DNA of 7,338 nt from the NCBI GenBank assembly GCA_003540955.1, contig DPMX01000160.1, positions 1 to 7,338 on the forward strand. The letters are read 5' to 3'. Source of the stretch: Gammaproteobacteria bacterium. GTDB lineage: Bacteria > Pseudomonadota > Gammaproteobacteria > Ga0077536. Shown here piece after piece: positions 6,045 through 7,338 of this stretch (positions are counted from its first letter, which is position 1; each line of letters opens with the position of its first letter). Both the position numbers and the translations under genes were made by a program. A model generated the notes under the pieces. That model ran no database searches. It was not told the DNA's origin and saw only the letters and a list, made by a program, of their open reading frames with translations.

Positions 6045-7093
6045 CAAAACCGATTCTCGTAGTCGGCGCCGGGCCGGCTGGCCTGGCGGCGACGCACGCA
6101 CTTGCCGCTGTGGGGCAACCGACGATCCTAGTCGAGAAAGAAGGCACTCTCGGCGGTGCACCAATACTTTCCGGTTACGCGCGGCTAGTGCCGAGCGACG
6201 AATGGGCCAAGGACGCGATCGGCAAAATGGTGCGACGCAGTGTTCAAAGTCCACTGGTTGACGTGCGCCAGGATACACGAGTCAAAAAATTCAGCGGCCA
6301 ACCCGGAAACTTTACGGCTACTCTTTCAAGCGGCAATACAGTGGAAGTCGGATCGGCGGTACTCTGCACCGGATTCACTCACTTCGATTCCATTAATAAA
6401 CCCGAATGGGGCTTCGGTACTTTTGAGGACGTTGTCACTACCACTCAAGTCGAGCAGATGATTTCGTCTGGCAAGGGGGTACGGTGCCCGTCCGACGGGC
6501 GAACGCCGTCGCGCGTCGCGATACTGTTGTGTGTCGGTTCGCGTGATCGTCAGATTGGACGCGAATGGTGTTCTAAAATCTGTTGCACAGTGTCGTCGAA
6601 CATCGCAATGGAAATTCGAGAAGAGCTGCCCAATTGCCACGTGTATATCTATTACATGGATATTCGTACGTTCGGGCTCTACGAGACCAAATATTATTGG
6701 CGCAGCCAAGAAGAATTTAAAGTTAAATATATTAAAGCTCGAATCGCAGAAGTTACCTCCGATGGCGAGCGCTTGATTGTCAAGGGTGAAGATACTTTAG
6801 TAAAACGACCGATCACCATTCCATTCGATATGGTGGTGCATGCTATAGGCATGGACCCAAACGTCGACAATAAGCATCTTGCTGAAATCTTCGGAATTAC
6901 TCTTGAGCCCCATGGTTTTATAGGGAGCCGAGATAACTACGCTAACATCGCACAAACATCCCGCGCCGGCGTGTTTGTTGCTGGTGCAGCAACTGGCCCC
7001 GAGACGATTGACGATTCAATCGCCCAAGCGACCGCCGCCGCGATGGCCGCGCTCGCGCAGAGCCATACTTCAAGCGCTTCCGCCGCAGGGTAA
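6041..7093 (+). CDS. shdrA: sHdrA, FAD and [4Fe-4S] binding subunit
   Basis: This is the flavoprotein core of the sHdr complex (350 residues). The Rossmann FAD motif GAGPAG is at 9-14, preceded by PILVV and followed by the acidic VEKEGTLGG at 31-39. The HdrA cluster signature appears as C164-VGSRD, then C177-SKI-C181-C182. A late FAD-contact segment, VFVAGAATGPETIDDSIAQA, is at 311-330. It lacks the extra ferredoxin clusters and the long form of methanogen HdrA (about 650 residues), as expected for the short sHdrA form. It overlaps the shdrB1 stop by four bases (ATGA), so the two are translationally coupled. The last ten residues are Ser/Ala-rich and probably disordered. The next gene begins two bases after its stop. 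Confidence 0.93.
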   Translation: MTKPILVVGAGPAGLAATHALAAVGQPTILVEKEGTLGGAPILSGYARLVPSDEWAKDAIGKMVRRSVQSPLVDVRQDTRVKKFSGQPGNFTATLSSGNTVEVGSAVLCTGFTHFDSINKPEWGFGTFEDVVTTTQVEQMISSGKGVRCPSDGRTPSRVAILLCVGSRDRQIGREWCSKICCTVSSNIAMEIREELPNCHVYIYYMDIRTFGLYETKYYWRSQEEFKVKYIKARIAEVTSDGERLIVKGEDTLVKRPITIPFDMVVHAIGMDPNVDNKHLAEIFGITLEPHGFIGSRDNYANIAQTSRAGVFVAGAATGPETIDDSIAQATAAAMAALAQSHTSSASAAG

Positions 7094-7095
7094 TC

Positions 7096-7338
7096 ATGTC
7101 CTTACTCCAAGCAGTAACGTCGGCCTTGGCTCCATTGCCGGACGAGCTTGGTCGGCCGCGTCTCGACCTCAGCGGCCCCCGTTTGACCCAAGCCTTCGAA
7201 ACGTTACTTTCTGGAAGCGAGTCGCTCGGGGGGATCGAACGTTACGTCGAAGCGCTTTCGCTTAAGCACAAATTGTTTCAAGAGGCCTTTCGCGATTGCG
7301 AGGGGCGTACACTTGAACTTACGACCTTCAAAGCGTTG
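7096..7338 (+). CDS. N-terminal part of the conserved sHdr-locus protein 'Hyp'
   Basis: A reading frame starts at ATG 7096, two bases after the shdrA stop, and runs open through the right edge for 81 codons (MSLLQAVTSALAPLPDELGR at its start). AGGG at 7087-7090 is a well-spaced ribosome site. Residues 1-50 show amphipathic helix patterns and no metal-binding motif; one Cys is present at position 68. The gene sits exactly where the 'hyp' gene of the shdrC1B1A-hyp-C2B2 cluster is expected, and that position is the basis of the call. The protein's function is unknown, and the fragment alone shows no recognisable domain. A different + frame over the same bases gives only an Arg/Pro-rich product without a ribosome site. 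Confidence 0.7.
   Translation, partial: MSLLQAVTSALAPLPDELGRPRLDLSGPRLTQAFETLLSGSESLGGIERYVEALSLKHKLFQEAFRDCEGRTLELTTFKAL

Noticed and set aside
345..6709. Several - strand reading frames of 60-130 codons opposite the annotated genes
   Set aside because: All lie inside strong + strand genes with recognised motifs, have low-complexity or Arg/Ser-rich products and no supporting signals, so they are shadows of coding sequence.
6975..7265. A + strand reading frame spanning the end of shdrA and the start of the next gene
   Set aside because: Its product is Arg/Pro-rich, it overlaps shdrA and the well-placed frame at 7096, and it has no ribosome site.

Overview
The window carries part of a sulfur-oxidation locus of the sHdr type (sulfur-oxidising heterodisulfide reductase-like system) together with genes that build the lipoate cofactor this system needs. 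All supported genes lie on the + strand. The layout points to a dissimilatory sulfur-oxidising bacterium, most likely a proteobacterium. That rests on gene content only: no taxonomic marker is present, and base composition is unremarkable, at roughly 50% GC by eye.

Bases 2-3378 hold the lipoate-assembly block. It begins with the C-terminal end of a gene that may be a FAD-dependent oxidoreductase. Next comes a complete radical SAM protein of the LipS1/LipS2 lipoyl-synthase family, then an sLpl(AB) lipoate:protein ligase with fused large and accessory domains, then a class I glutamine-amidotransferase-like protein whose catalytic Cys and Glu positions are both glycine. A perfect 10-bp hairpin with a GAGA loop lies at 266-289, close to the start of the radical SAM gene and within its longest reading frame.

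Bases 3379-3502 form a 124-bp intergenic region with an extended -10 promoter candidate. A perfect TATTAG-N6-CTAATA dyad overlaps its -10 element and predicted transcription start. This looks like the regulatory entrance to the second block.

Bases 3503-7338 hold that block: dsrE (sulfurtransferase with vicinal cysteines), shdrC1, shdrB1, shdrA and the first 81 codons of the conserved 'hyp' gene. The order matches the known shdrC1B1A-hyp-C2B2 arrangement, so shdrC2, shdrB2 and a lipoate-binding protein gene (lbpA) would be expected past the right edge.

How the genes work together, from published work on this family: DsrE and partner sulfurtransferases (TusA, rhodanese; not in this window) deliver sulfane sulfur to the cytoplasmic sHdr complex, which oxidises it toward sulfite. 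The complex works with LbpA, a GcvH-like protein that carries lipoate. sLpl(AB) attaches octanoate or lipoate to LbpA, and the LipS pair inserts the two sulfur atoms. The system as a whole is already described. The points I consider less ordinary are the active-site-less amidotransferase homologue, the promoter dyad, the hairpin at the radical SAM start, and the altered cysteine motifs in HdrB1.
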